A DNA stretch of 18,872 nucleotides, from positions 1 to 18,872 of the forward strand of contig DAOTTZ010000055.1 of assembly GCA_034437535.1 (NCBI GenBank), in the 5' to 3' direction. Shown here one piece after another: positions 1-7,813 of this stretch (positions are counted from its first letter, which is position 1; every line of letters begins with the position of its first letter). A program made the position numbers and the translations under genes. Under the pieces are notes generated by a model. The model made no database searches. It was given only the letters and a program-made list of their open reading frames with translations, and had not been told where the DNA came from. The DNA is from J038 sp034437535. Lineage in GTDB: Bacteria > Chloroflexota > Anaerolineae > Aggregatilineales > Phototrophicaceae.

Positions 1-3000
1 CGGGAGTGGATACACCGGCAACGCGCCCTGATAGTAATAGCCGAAGACTTCCTGTTGGCCCGGCCCGGTCAAGACGATGGCGTCGTCAGGTTGGCCGGCG
101 GTGTCGATGACGGCGGCAATGCCGCGATAATCATCACGCTGATACACGGTCTCGGTGTAAAGCGGCCCCAGGCCGTCGATCAACGCGGCGAACAGGCTCA
201 CCGCGCCGAGTATAGCGGCGGCCTTTGGGATCGCCTGGAACAGACGCGCCTCGTCTCGTGGGCGGATCTGCCAGAGTGCCCACACGCCGCGCCCCAACCA
301 CAGGGCAAAGGCGACCTGTGCCGGTAGCAAAAATTTAAGATTGGCCTCGCGGAAAAGATCCAGCGCGAAGAAGATCATAACGGAGACAGCCACCCAGGCC
401 ACAGCCAGCAACACCCCCCACCAGATGCGTGACCCGCGCTCCTGGGGTAATTCGATCAAGGCGAAGAGCAGAAAAAATACGACGGCAATAGTGGTGCCAG
501 AGCCAACCGTCACGCCGAAGGCGAAGTAAGCCAGTATATCCGCCAGACCAGCGATGAAGCCGACCGGCTCCCCGGTGCTAGGCCAGGAGGTGACCTGTCC
601 CCAGGCCGTCGCCAACCAGGGCAGATACAGCACGATGGTCAACAGGTTGCAAGCGACATATCGCCCCAGGTAACGCAGGAGAGGCCGATAATCGGCGGGG
701 GCATCCTGTTGATAACGGTTATAGGCTTCCACACCGAGCCAAACCGTGAAGGCGATCCCCTGGGCCAGCATGACGAAGGGAAAAGCATACTGGGTATACA
801 ATCCGGCCACGTTGAACAGGGCCAGCGCAATCCCCCACCGCCAATGATACGCCCGGACAAAGCCGGCCAAAGCCCACATCGCGGCGACACCCCACAGGGC
901 CAGGAGCGCGTACATACGGGCTTCCTGAGCGTAGAAGATGCTGAAAGTGTTCAGCGTGACGAAAGCCGCCGCCAGCAAGGCCGGTACCGGGCCGAACAAC
1001 CGGCGACCGAGGGCGAAAGTCAGCGCGACGGTCAGCACGCTGGCGAAGGCGGAAAGCGACCGCAGGCCGAACTCTGAGGTACCTAGCAGGCGCGTCCAGC
1101 CGTGCAAGAGCCAGTAATACCCCGGCGGGTGAATATCCAACGCGGCGTTATCTGCGATGGCAGGAAGTGAACGGGTAGCCTGCACGTAGCTACTGCCTTC
1201 GTCATTCCAGAGCGATTGCGCGTCAATGTGGTGGAAGCGCAATACCGCCGCCACCAGCAGGACCCCGACCGCCAGGAGCCAGCCCGCCCGTCTCATGCCC
1301 GGCGGCTCCGCAGGCCATCCAGCCAGGATCGCCAGGGCCAACATGCCGCCCCCCAGAACAATCAGCAGAATATATGGTAAGCGGTTGTAGCCGGTACGGT
1401 CTTCCACCGTGATCGAATCCAGCACGAAGACGCGCTCTTGCGGGGCGGTGATGGTCAGCGTGTGTGGCTGTGCTGTAGATGATAACGTCCGGCGGGCCGT
1501 CCACCAGTCCCCCCGGCGCACCCCGTCAAGTGTTTCACCATTCAGCAAGAGTGACTCTGTACCCTGCCAGCGGAGTCTTACCGCAGTGCCATCAACGGTG
1601 ACGCCTGCTTGCGTGGTTTGGAGGGCGCGGTCAAAATCCGCCCCATCTAGCATGATAACAGCGGCTGAATCCGGTGTGGTGACGGCCCAGGGATCATCTG
1701 CTTGATGCACACCACGATACAGGGTGGGCGTGCTGGTGGTGATGTAATCCTTCATGGCAGTATAGACCGGCAGGGGCGGATACGGCGGGTCGGCCTGGGG
1801 GTCGAAATCAGGATCGACCATGCGGAAGTAATAAAACGGCTGATTGCGCTCTTCATCACTGCGGCGGCTGAAGAACCAGTAATTGACGACGCCGATCCAG
1901 GGCCAATCTTGCTGAACCCGGTCATAAAAGCGCGTGATGTAATCCGCCGCCTGTTGCTGGGTGACCTGGCCGAACATATCACGCGGTTCGGCAATATCCG
2001 GGGCCTCTGCACGCGATGGCACAAAGTTCCAGGCGGCCTCACTGATCCAGATGGACTTATGCGAGTCACCATTGGCGACCATGATGTCGCGGATGTAGAG
2101 GTTACGGGCGATATTGACGACGGTCGGGCGCATCCGCTGATCGGTCGGGCCGCTGTTCAAGCCGTAGCCCTGCACACTCAGCACATCGAAGCAATCCGCC
2201 GCGCCGGCCTGATACATGCGTTGTAGGAAGATGAAGTCATTCAAGTCGCGCCCGGTGAGCGATTGCGTAGGGGCCAGCGCACCACTGATGACCACAATCT
2301 CCGGGTCAACGGCCTTAAGGGCGTCGTGGACGAGGCATAACATCTCGGTGTAGGCTTCCGGGTTGACGGTGCTTTGATTGCCCCACTCCGGGAAGATGTT
2401 GGGTTCGTTCCAGACTTGATAATGGCGGATGCGGCCCCGGTAACGTTCGGCCAGGACGGCGGCAAAATCTGCCAGATCTTGAAAGTCGTCAGGTGGGGCG
2501 AAGGCCCCGGCGACATCTTCCGGGACGGCCCGCGTCCAGGGGGGCGGCGCATCAATCCGAGCCTGGATCTGTAAGCCGTACTGCTCGGCCAGGTCTACAA
2601 TGCGATCATATTTTTCCCAGGCGGAAATCGCGTCGATCTCACCGTCGCCGTCCAGGTCGTTGCGGGCATCGGTAAAGTTACCTTTTTCGCTGATCTCAAT
2701 ATCTGCCCAGATGAACTGCTGACGGATCCAGTGGAAGCCAGCATCGGCAATCATGGCGACTTTGGCCTCTACTTTAGCGGGGTCAACCTCTTGCTCTAAG
2801 AAGGTGTTGATGCCGAAGGGGTTGACGTTGGTATGCTGGATCGGTGTCATGGGATTGGTCTGGGGTTGCGGGCGGATGAGATTACCGGCTACCTCTACCA
2901 GCCCGCGCACCTGGCCGACCGGCTCTTCTTCGCCGGTGAGATCCCAGGCGATGTGCCAGACGACACCCCGATTCGCAAGATCCAGCAGGAGGGCACCGGC

Positions 3001-3048
3001 CAGCAGGCCCAGCACCAGGATAAATGTCAGTACGTGTTTGATCTTCAT
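1..3048 (-). CDS. Glycoside hydrolase (clan GH-A type) fused to GT39/PMT_2-type membrane glycosyltransferase, partial at left edge
   Basis: This open frame of 1016 codons has no stop before the window edge, so the C-terminus is missing. Residues 1-25 form a hydrophobic signal-anchor (MKIKHVLTFILVLGLLAG). Residues about 45-420 read as a TIM-barrel hydrolase of the cellulase/GH39 kind: WNEPN at 213-217 gives a likely acid/base Glu215, and WISEAAW gives a likely nucleophile Glu337. An EF-hand-like loop, DLDGDGEID, lies at 131-139. A beta-rich linker (about 430-550) leads to a membrane segment near 557 and then a GT-C domain with WNDEG (614-618), HPPGYYW (640-646) and FYAQEARMYA (around 706-714), the signature of PMT_2/ArnT-like enzymes that use polyprenyl-linked sugars. 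Many membrane helices follow. Sampled motifs are all in one frame, so no frameshift is seen. The start at 3048 is preferred; an in-frame ATG at 3057 would add only Met-Pro-Pro. No Shine-Dalgarno is visible. Substrates of both halves are unknown. Confidence 0.88.
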   Translation of the reverse strand, partial: MKIKHVLTFILVLGLLAGALLLDLANRGVVWHIAWDLTGEEEPVGQVRGLVEVAGNLIRPQPQTNPMTPIQHTNVNPFGINTFLEQEVDPAKVEAKVAMIADAGFHWIRQQFIWADIEISEKGNFTDARNDLDGDGEIDAISAWEKYDRIVDLAEQYGLQIQARIDAPPPWTRAVPEDVAGAFAPPDDFQDLADFAAVLAERYRGRIRHYQVWNEPNIFPEWGNQSTVNPEAYTEMLCLVHDALKAVDPEIVVISGALAPTQSLTGRDLNDFIFLQRMYQAGAADCFDVLSVQGYGLNSGPTDQRMRPTVVNIARNLYIRDIMVANGDSHKSIWISEAAWNFVPSRAEAPDIAEPRDMFGQVTQQQAADYITRFYDRVQQDWPWIGVVNYWFFSRRSDEERNQPFYYFRMVDPDFDPQADPPYPPLPVYTAMKDYITTSTPTLYRGVHQADDPWAVTTPDSAAVIMLDGADFDRALQTTQAGVTVDGTAVRLRWQGTESLLLNGETLDGVRRGDWWTARRTLSSTAQPHTLTITAPQERVFVLDSITVEDRTGYNRLPYILLIVLGGGMLALAILAGWPAEPPGMRRAGWLLAVGVLLVAAVLRFHHIDAQSLWNDEGSSYVQATRSLPAIADNAALDIHPPGYYWLLHGWTRLLGTSEFGLRSLSAFASVLTVALTFALGRRLFGPVPALLAAAFVTLNTFSIFYAQEARMYALLALWGVAAMWALAGFVRAYHWRWGIALALFNVAGLYTQYAFPFVMLAQGIAFTVWLGVEAYNRYQQDAPADYRPLLRYLGRYVACNLLTIVLYLPWLATAWGQVTSWPSTGEPVGFIAGLADILAYFAFGVTVGSGTTIAVVFFLLFALIELPQERGSRIWWGVLLAVAWVAVSVMIFFALDLFREANLKFLLPAQVAFALWLGRGVWALWQIRPRDEARLFQAIPKAAAILGAVSLFAALIDGLGPLYTETVYQRDDYRGIAAVIDTAGQPDDAIVLTGPGQQEVFGYYYQGALPVYPLP

Positions 3049-3055
3049 AGGCGGC

Positions 3056-3061
3056 ATTATA
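3056..3061 (-). promoter_or_regulatory. -10 box (TATAAT) for the GH-GT fusion gene, likely leaderless
   Basis: A perfect TATAAT on the minus strand ends exactly 7 nt before the ATG at 3048, with no Shine-Dalgarno between them. Transcription normally starts about 7 nt after the -10 box, so the mRNA would begin at or next to the start codon. The -35 region is weak: TAGAAT about 17 nt upstream. The hexamer lies inside a perfect 10-bp palindrome, CATTATAATG (3055-3064), so TATAAT also reads on the plus strand at 3058-3063. Confidence 0.6.
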
Positions 3062-3111
3062 ATGGGAGTGTGGGCGCAATTCTAGAATAGAAGTTATGCA
3101 GGAGATCAAGT

Positions 3112-3117
3112 TATAAT
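3112..3117 (+). promoter_or_regulatory. -10 box (TATAAT) for the plus-strand operon starting at 3152
   Basis: A consensus TATAAT lies 34 nt before the ATG of the first plus-strand gene, leaving room for a short leader carrying the AGGAAGG ribosome binding site. No good -35 hexamer is seen at 16-18 nt. This is the best visible promoter for the genes running through xpt and guaA. The 100-bp divergent gap is too short for a purine riboswitch plus promoter, and no such fold is recognisable. Confidence 0.5.
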
Positions 3118-3151
3118 GGCGGGCAGACGGATTTAGGAAGGCAAGCAGACG

Positions 3152-3484
3152 ATGACTCCATATACAAACGGTACCAACCCGGCGGAAGCCCTACGCAAAG
3201 CTTATCAGGAGGCGGAAGCGGCCCGCAACGACGCGGTTAATAGCCTGCTCAGCGCGGCGGAGCGCATCCGTGCGGAGGCTGACGGCGATGACCGGGCGGC
3301 GACCATCGCCCGGAGCCTGGAGCAAAACGCGAACTTCTTAAACGCTCGTAAGGTCGATCATCTGGACGAGCGACCTATCGAGGACGACGACCCGGCCTGG
3401 ATCACCTGGGTACTGGTCTTCCTGGCGGGGGTGTTCTTCGGGCGGCGGTTGAGCCGGGGCCAACAAGAAGACGCCGATGTTTAA
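3152..3484 (+). CDS. Small hypothetical protein with coiled-coil-like N-terminus and C-terminal membrane anchor
   Basis: I do not recognise a family for this 110-residue protein. The first 75 residues are Ala/Glu/Arg-rich and likely helical (AEALRKAYQEAEAARNDAV), suggesting a coiled coil. A single hydrophobic segment near residues 83-98 (WITWVLVFLAGVFFG) is followed by a basic RR and a short acidic tail. There is no signal peptide, so an N-in, tail-anchored-like arrangement is likely. An AGGAAGG ribosome binding site lies about 10 nt upstream of the ATG. It is the first gene of the plus-strand cluster and overlaps the EthD gene by 8 nt, so the two are probably translationally coupled. Its role is unknown; it could be a scaffold or membrane tether. 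Confidence 0.8.
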   Translation: MTPYTNGTNPAEALRKAYQEAEAARNDAVNSLLSAAERIRAEADGDDRAATIARSLEQNANFLNARKVDHLDERPIEDDDPAWITWVLVFLAGVFFGRRLSRGQQEDADV

Positions 3485-3815
3485 GCTGATGATTATCTTC
3501 CGGCAACCGCCGCCAACTGGCATTCGGGCGTTTGAAGTCGCGTATACCGGGTTGCTGGGGCTGGTCGAGCAGATGCCAGGCATCCAGCGGCGACAGGTCA
3601 TCAGCGTGGTCGGTAGCCCGACCGGGCCATCACCCTATTATCGCATTCTGGAAGTTTACTTTGCCGACCAGGGCGCGATGGAAGAGGCCATGCGCTCAGA
3701 AATCGGCCAGCAGGCCGGGGCACAGTTGGCGGGCTTCCCGGAAGGGATATTTGAATTAGTTTTTGCCGATGTCTACGAAGAAACGGGGGGCCAAACTCCC
3801 CAGGGGGATACCTAA
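3477..3815 (+). CDS. EthD-family dimeric alpha-beta barrel protein
   Basis: This 112-residue protein has the EthD pattern: an N-terminal beta strand (FKLMIIFRQPP), a helix (FEVAYTGLLGLVEQMPGI), a second strand (RRQVISVVGSP), the conserved YYRILEVYFAD strand and a following helix (QGAMEEAMRSEIGQQAG) ending in a FELVFADVYE strand. EthD proteins are small ferredoxin-like-fold dimers. The founding member is linked to ethyl tert-butyl ether degradation, but most homologues have no known reaction. The start overlaps the upstream gene by 8 nt, with no strong ribosome binding site of its own, pointing to coupled translation. The stop is only 4 nt before the xpt start, so it belongs to the same transcript. 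Nothing ties it chemically to purine salvage; co-transcription may be incidental. Confidence 0.82.
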   Translation: MFKLMIIFRQPPPTGIRAFEVAYTGLLGLVEQMPGIQRRQVISVVGSPTGPSPYYRILEVYFADQGAMEEAMRSEIGQQAGAQLAGFPEGIFELVFADVYEETGGQTPQGDT

Positions 3816-3819
3816 CCTT

Positions 3820-4395
3820 ATGCAATTGCTCAAAGAACGCATCCTGGCTGAGGGGAAAAACCTCGGTAATGGCATTTTGAAGATCGACAGCCTGTTAAAT
3901 CATCAACTGCACCCGGATTTAATGCAGAAGATGGGCGAAGCAATGGCCGAAAACTTCAAGGGGCAAGCCGTTGATCGCATCCTGACGGCGGAGATTAGCG
4001 GAATCGCGCCGGCCTTGATGACGGCGACCGTGCTGAATGTGCCGGTGGTCTATGCACGTAAGAAGAAGCCGATCACGATGGCGGGGCCGGTATACCTGGA
4101 AACGGCCCCCAGCCACACCAAAGGGGGCGATGTGCCGCTTCTGGTCAGCGCGGAATTCATCAAAGCAGGCGAAAATGTGCTGATTATTGATGACTTCCTG
4201 GCGACCGGCAAGACATTGACCGCGCTGGCGCGTATTATCACCAGTGCCAAGGCCACGTTGGTCGGCGTGGGCGTGGTGGTCGAAAAGTCATTTGAGAACG
4301 GGCGCGATGTGATGATTAACGCCGGGTATGATGTGCCGATCCATGCGCTGGCGACGATCACCAGTATGCGTAACGGTAAGATCGAACTGGCATGA
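3820..4395 (+). CDS. xpt: Xanthine phosphoribosyltransferase
   Basis: Xpt converts xanthine and PRPP to XMP and pyrophosphate in the cytoplasm (purine salvage). The 191-residue product is close to the Bacillus subtilis enzyme (about 194) and shares its landmarks: ILKIDSLLNHQLHPDLMQ near residues 19-36, ISGIAPALMT near 59-68, VPVVYARKKKP near 74-84, and the PRPP-binding loop LIIDDFLATGKT at 121-132. GVVVEKSFENGRD follows near 150-165. The ATG at 3820 was chosen because it aligns with the family N-terminus and has AGGGGGAT about 10 nt upstream. An in-frame ATG at 3763 would add 19 residues that are just the EthD reading region in another frame. The stop overlaps the guaA start (ATGA), so its product XMP is made from the same message as the enzyme that consumes it. 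Confidence 0.93.
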   Translation: MQLLKERILAEGKNLGNGILKIDSLLNHQLHPDLMQKMGEAMAENFKGQAVDRILTAEISGIAPALMTATVLNVPVVYARKKKPITMAGPVYLETAPSHTKGGDVPLLVSAEFIKAGENVLIIDDFLATGKTLTALARIITSAKATLVGVGVVVEKSFENGRDVMINAGYDVPIHALATITSMRNGKIELA

Positions 4396-5969
4396 GTGAC
4401 GCACTCCGTCAGGGTGGCATCGCCATCCTGGATTTTGGATCGCAGTACACGCAGTTAATCGCCCGGCGCGTGCGTGAGCAGGGTGTTTATGCCGAAGTCT
4501 TGCCGTTTGACGCGACACCGGAGCAGATCCGGGCGCACCAACCAAACGGGCTGATTCTTTCCGGTGGGCCGAACAGCATCTATGCTGATTCTGCCCCGGC
4601 CCTGCACCCCGGCGTGCGGTTAGAGGCGTGGCCGATGTTGGGGGTGTGTTATGGGATGCAGTTGATCGCGCAGGCTTTAGGCGGGGCAGTTTCTCCGGGG
4701 GAGACTCGTGAGTACGGGCGCGGTCACATCACACATGGGGATAATGTGCTATTTCGCGATCTGCCGGATGCACTCGACGTGTGGATGAGTCATGGCGATC
4801 ATGTCGAGGCCCCGCCACATGGCTTTGATGTATTGGCGACATCGGACAATGGCTTGATCGCGGCGATTGGGGATGCCGACCGCAAGCTCTACGGCGTGCA
4901 ATTCCACCCGGAAGTGGCCCATACGCCACGCGGCGTGGATTTGATCCGCAACTTTGTGTTTGATGTGTGCAATTGCGAGCCGAAATGGTCACCGGCGGCC
5001 TTCATCGAAGACGCGGTGGAGCGCATCCAGGCGCAGGTGGGGGACGATGGCCGGGTTCTGCTGGCCCTGAGTGGCGGCGTTGACTCTGCGGTGGCTGGCG
5101 CGTTGATCCAGCAGGCAATTGGCGACCGGCTGACCTCGGTCTTCGTCAATACCGGCTTGCTCCGCAAAGGGGAACCGGCGGAGGTGGTGCGCGTCTTCCG
5201 GGAAGAACGGCAGATGCGTTTGATCGCAGTCGATGCCAGCGAACGATTCCTCAGCCAACTCCAGGATTTACAAGAGCCGGAAGCCAAGCGTAAGCGCATC
5301 GGCGCGGCCTTTATCGATGTCTTCCGGGAGGAAGCCGACCGGCTGGACGACGTGCATTATCTGGGCCAGGGGACGATCTACCCGGATGTGATCGAAAGTG
5401 CGGCGGAGCATCAATCTGCCAAGACGATCAAGAGCCATCATAACGTGGGCGGCCTGCCGCCAGATTTCAAAGAGCGGTTTACGCTGGTAGAACCTCTGCG
5501 CGATCTGTTCAAGGATGAGGTGCGGAAGGTGGGCACGGCCCTGGGCCTGCCCGATCATGTCGTATGGCGGCAACCGTTCCCCGGCCCAGGGTTGGCGATC
5601 CGATGCCTGGGGCCGATCACCTGGGAACGGCTGGAAACCCTGCGTGAAGCCGACGCGATCTTCCTGGATGAACTGGCCGGGGCGGGCCTGTTAACGCCGG
5701 GGGCAGATGGCGTAGCGGCCACATCGCAATGCTTCGCGGTGTTGTTGCCGGTGAAAAGTGTCGGCGTGATGGGTGACAACCGCACCTATGAGGAAGTGCT
5801 GGTGCTCCGGGCGGTGACGACCGATGACTTCATGACGGCGGATTGGGCACGTCTGCCGTTCGACCTGCTGGCGCGGGCCAGCAACCGCATCGTGAACAAC
5901 ATCAAAGGTATTAACCGGGTGACGTATGATGTCACCAGCAAACCACCCGCAACAATCGAATGGGAATGA
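4392..5969 (+). CDS. guaA: GMP synthase (glutamine-hydrolysing)
   Basis: GuaA converts XMP to GMP using ATP and glutamine. The 525-residue length matches the usual two-domain enzyme. The class I glutamine amidotransferase domain (about 1-195) carries the nucleophile Cys86 in MLGVCYGMQ and the His172/Glu174 pair in GVQFHPEV. The ATP-pyrophosphatase domain has the P-loop SGGVDS at 227-232, plus VFVNTGLLRKGE and KTIKSHHNVGGLP. The C-terminal dimerisation domain ends in NRIVNNIKGINRVTYD. All key residues are intact. The ATG overlaps the xpt stop by 4 nt. The guaA stop region (TGAGGA) supplies a ribosome binding site for the next gene, 15 nt downstream, so transcription probably continues. Confidence 0.97.
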   Translation: MSDALRQGGIAILDFGSQYTQLIARRVREQGVYAEVLPFDATPEQIRAHQPNGLILSGGPNSIYADSAPALHPGVRLEAWPMLGVCYGMQLIAQALGGAVSPGETREYGRGHITHGDNVLFRDLPDALDVWMSHGDHVEAPPHGFDVLATSDNGLIAAIGDADRKLYGVQFHPEVAHTPRGVDLIRNFVFDVCNCEPKWSPAAFIEDAVERIQAQVGDDGRVLLALSGGVDSAVAGALIQQAIGDRLTSVFVNTGLLRKGEPAEVVRVFREERQMRLIAVDASERFLSQLQDLQEPEAKRKRIGAAFIDVFREEADRLDDVHYLGQGTIYPDVIESAAEHQSAKTIKSHHNVGGLPPDFKERFTLVEPLRDLFKDEVRKVGTALGLPDHVVWRQPFPGPGLAIRCLGPITWERLETLREADAIFLDELAGAGLLTPGADGVAATSQCFAVLLPVKSVGVMGDNRTYEEVLVLRAVTTDDFMTADWARLPFDLLARASNRIVNNIKGINRVTYDVTSKPPATIEWE

Positions 5970-5984
5970 GGATTTATTTACCTG

Positions 5985-6755
5985 ATGAAAACACGTATGA
6001 TCTGGAGTCTTGTCTTGCTCGCTCTGTTGGTTCTCGGTGGGACAGCCCTGGCGCAGTCAGCCACGCCGACACCTACCCCACAACCTGACCCGGAAGCGAC
6101 CGAAGAACCGCTCGAACTCATCATCGAACCGGCGGAAGGGCAAGAGATCCCGCCGCCGATTGAGATCGACCTGCCGGATGCCTGGCAGAGAGGCAACGGT
6201 ACCGCGCTGGTGCAGGATGTACTTGGGTTGCAACTGGTACCGTTTACAGTCTATACCGGCCCTGTCAGCGACGGCACCGGCTTTATCGTGGTGCTATGGG
6301 GATTTGAAAGTACCGGCATGGGAGATATTAACTTCGATGAGCAGACCAATGCGCCGGTATATGAGGCCGACGTCCGACCCTACCTGGACGCCCTGCGCCT
6401 GCTACGCTTTGCGGTCATCGGCACCGATTGTGTACCGGGCATTGAGCCGGAGCGTGATTTTAGCATCGGCGGGGAGACCGTGCGCGGGGCGAACTTCTCC
6501 GCCTATCAGTGTGATGAAACCTTCGACACACGGGGCTGGTTCCTGGGGACGCGGCAAGATGGGTTGAACTTCGCGTTTTATATGTATACTGAACCAATCG
6601 ACGCGATGACCGGGGACGCACCGTTCGAACTTCAGACGATTCTGGATACGATTGATTTCCAGGTGCAGGAATTCCGTGAGAGCTTGCCAACCGTGACGCC
6701 AACACCGCCCGTCAGCCCGACGCCAGTGGCAACAGCAACCCCCGAATCCCCGTGA
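5985..6755 (+). CDS. Secreted hypothetical protein with Thr-Pro-rich linkers at both ends
   Basis: I do not recognise a family. The 256-residue product has a signal peptide with probable cleavage TALA|QS near residue 23, a Thr-Pro-rich stretch (ATPTPTPQPDPE), a globular core of about 190 residues and a Thr/Pro-rich C-terminal tail (VTPTPPVSPTPVATATPE). The core holds two cysteines (GTDCVPG and AYQCDET) that could form a disulfide outside the cell. There is no lipobox, membrane helix or sorting motif, so it is predicted to be released or held non-covalently. The GAGGA overlapping the guaA stop is a plausible ribosome binding site. It sits between guaA and an M23 peptidase, more likely part of an envelope group than of purine metabolism. 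Confidence 0.85.
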   Translation: MKTRMIWSLVLLALLVLGGTALAQSATPTPTPQPDPEATEEPLELIIEPAEGQEIPPPIEIDLPDAWQRGNGTALVQDVLGLQLVPFTVYTGPVSDGTGFIVVLWGFESTGMGDINFDEQTNAPVYEADVRPYLDALRLLRFAVIGTDCVPGIEPERDFSIGGETVRGANFSAYQCDETFDTRGWFLGTRQDGLNFAFYMYTEPIDAMTGDAPFELQTILDTIDFQVQEFRESLPTVTPTPPVSPTPVATATPESP

Positions 6756-6847
6756 GGACCGAGGAGTGGCTATTCCCACAGCGGGCAATTTGCTGATAGA
6801 CTGGCCCGGTGTGAGTATGTGGGCATATAAGGACGAGTAAATAATTC

Positions 6848-7804
6848 ATGTTGAGACGACTTCTGCTGTTAGGTCTGTGCGTGCTGGGGTTGATGATCTT
6901 GCCGGTGCAGGCGCAAGACGCAACCCCCACCCCACCGCCGGTCGATCTACCGACCATCAACACACCGAGCAATCCGCCAGCTACCGTCAGCACGCAGACC
7001 ATTGACGGCTTGACGCTGGACATTCTGTTTGATTCGTTGGAGCAGGGAAGGATCGGCCTGTTGCGGCTTTCTGGCGATGGGCTGAGCAGTGCGCGGGTGC
7101 GTCTGCTGGAAAAAGAGAGTCATTTCATCCCTGGCAATGAAGAAAATACCTATTATGCCATTGTGGTAGCGGGGATGGACATCACGCCGCGCCGGACGTA
7201 TGAATTCAGCGTACAGGCGGTACGCGATGACTCCACCACGACCACATTTTCCGGCGAAGTCGCGGTTGAACTGGGCGGTTTCATCCGGCAGGATGTCATG
7301 GTCGGGGGAGATCGAGCGTATTTGATCGACCCAATCGTGGAGCGGACCGAATTCGCCCGGCTGGATAGCATCTTTGCCGATTACACCACCGAAAAGTTGT
7401 GGGGCGAGCGTGGCTTCCAGTATCCGATCAACGCGGAGTTAACATCACCGTTTGGCGCGTTCCGGGTGTTTAACGGCACGACCGAATCTCGGCATACCGG
7501 CTGGGACATCCGGGCACCGGTCGGCACACCCGTCCGGGCGATGGGAAGCGGGCGCGTGGTGTTCGCCGGGTTGCTGGATATACGTGGCAACCATGTGATT
7601 GTCGATCATGGGTATGGCATCTTCTCCGGTTATTCGCACTTTTCCCAGGTTCACGTCACACGCGGGCAGACGGTACAAGCCGGTCAAATCATCGGTGTGA
7701 CGGGAAACACCGGGCGCAGTAGCGGGCCGCATCTACACTGGGAACTCACAGTCAACGGTGAATGGGTGGATACCCGTGACTTCATCGACACATGGTTACC
7801 GTGA
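6848..7804 (+). CDS. Secreted M23-family metallopeptidase
   Basis: M23 (LytM/lysostaphin-type) enzymes are zinc endopeptidases that usually cut peptidoglycan peptide crosslinks. The 318-residue product has a signal peptide (probable cleavage VQA|QD near 22), a short Pro/Thr-rich linker, a beta-rich domain (about 48-150) that may be a cell-wall or substrate module, and the catalytic domain from about 190. Zinc ligands are intact: His216 and Asp220 in HTGWD, and His297 in HLHWE (295-299). His264 (GYSHF) and His295 are in the expected catalytic positions, so it should be active rather than a degenerate regulatory M23. A GGACGAG ribosome binding site lies 10 nt upstream. The 92-nt gap before it has no clear terminator, so read-through from upstream is possible. 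Its stop is 9 nt from the stop of a convergent gene. Confidence 0.93.
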   Translation: MLRRLLLLGLCVLGLMILPVQAQDATPTPPPVDLPTINTPSNPPATVSTQTIDGLTLDILFDSLEQGRIGLLRLSGDGLSSARVRLLEKESHFIPGNEENTYYAIVVAGMDITPRRTYEFSVQAVRDDSTTTTFSGEVAVELGGFIRQDVMVGGDRAYLIDPIVERTEFARLDSIFADYTTEKLWGERGFQYPINAELTSPFGAFRVFNGTTESRHTGWDIRAPVGTPVRAMGSGRVVFAGLLDIRGNHVIVDHGYGIFSGYSHFSQVHVTRGQTVQAGQIIGVTGNTGRSSGPHLHWELTVNGEWVDTRDFIDTWLP

Positions 7805-7813
7805 AGCCGGTCA

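Noticed and set aside
1702..2226. A 174-codon plus-strand frame
   Set aside because: It is antisense to the hydrolase domain containing WISEAAW, and has no recognisable domain and no fitting neighbours.
3049..3151. Purine riboswitch upstream of the xpt cluster
   Set aside because: The gap is about 100 nt with two -10 boxes, and no three-way junction or conserved purine-aptamer loops could be recognised.
3763..3819. Upstream start for xpt adding 19 residues
   Set aside because: The extra residues (MPMSTKKRGAKLPRG) are not in the family N-terminus, and the ATG at 3820 has a good ribosome site.
6010..6567. A 185-codon plus-strand frame inside the secreted protein gene
   Set aside because: The product is Arg/Ser-rich with no signal peptide, whereas the frame starting at 5985 gives a clean signal peptide and Thr-Pro linkers.
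6756..6847. Terminator or regulatory hairpin between the secreted protein and M23 genes
   Set aside because: Only short 4-bp pairings (GTGG/CCAC, GCCC/GGGC) are visible, with no T-tract.
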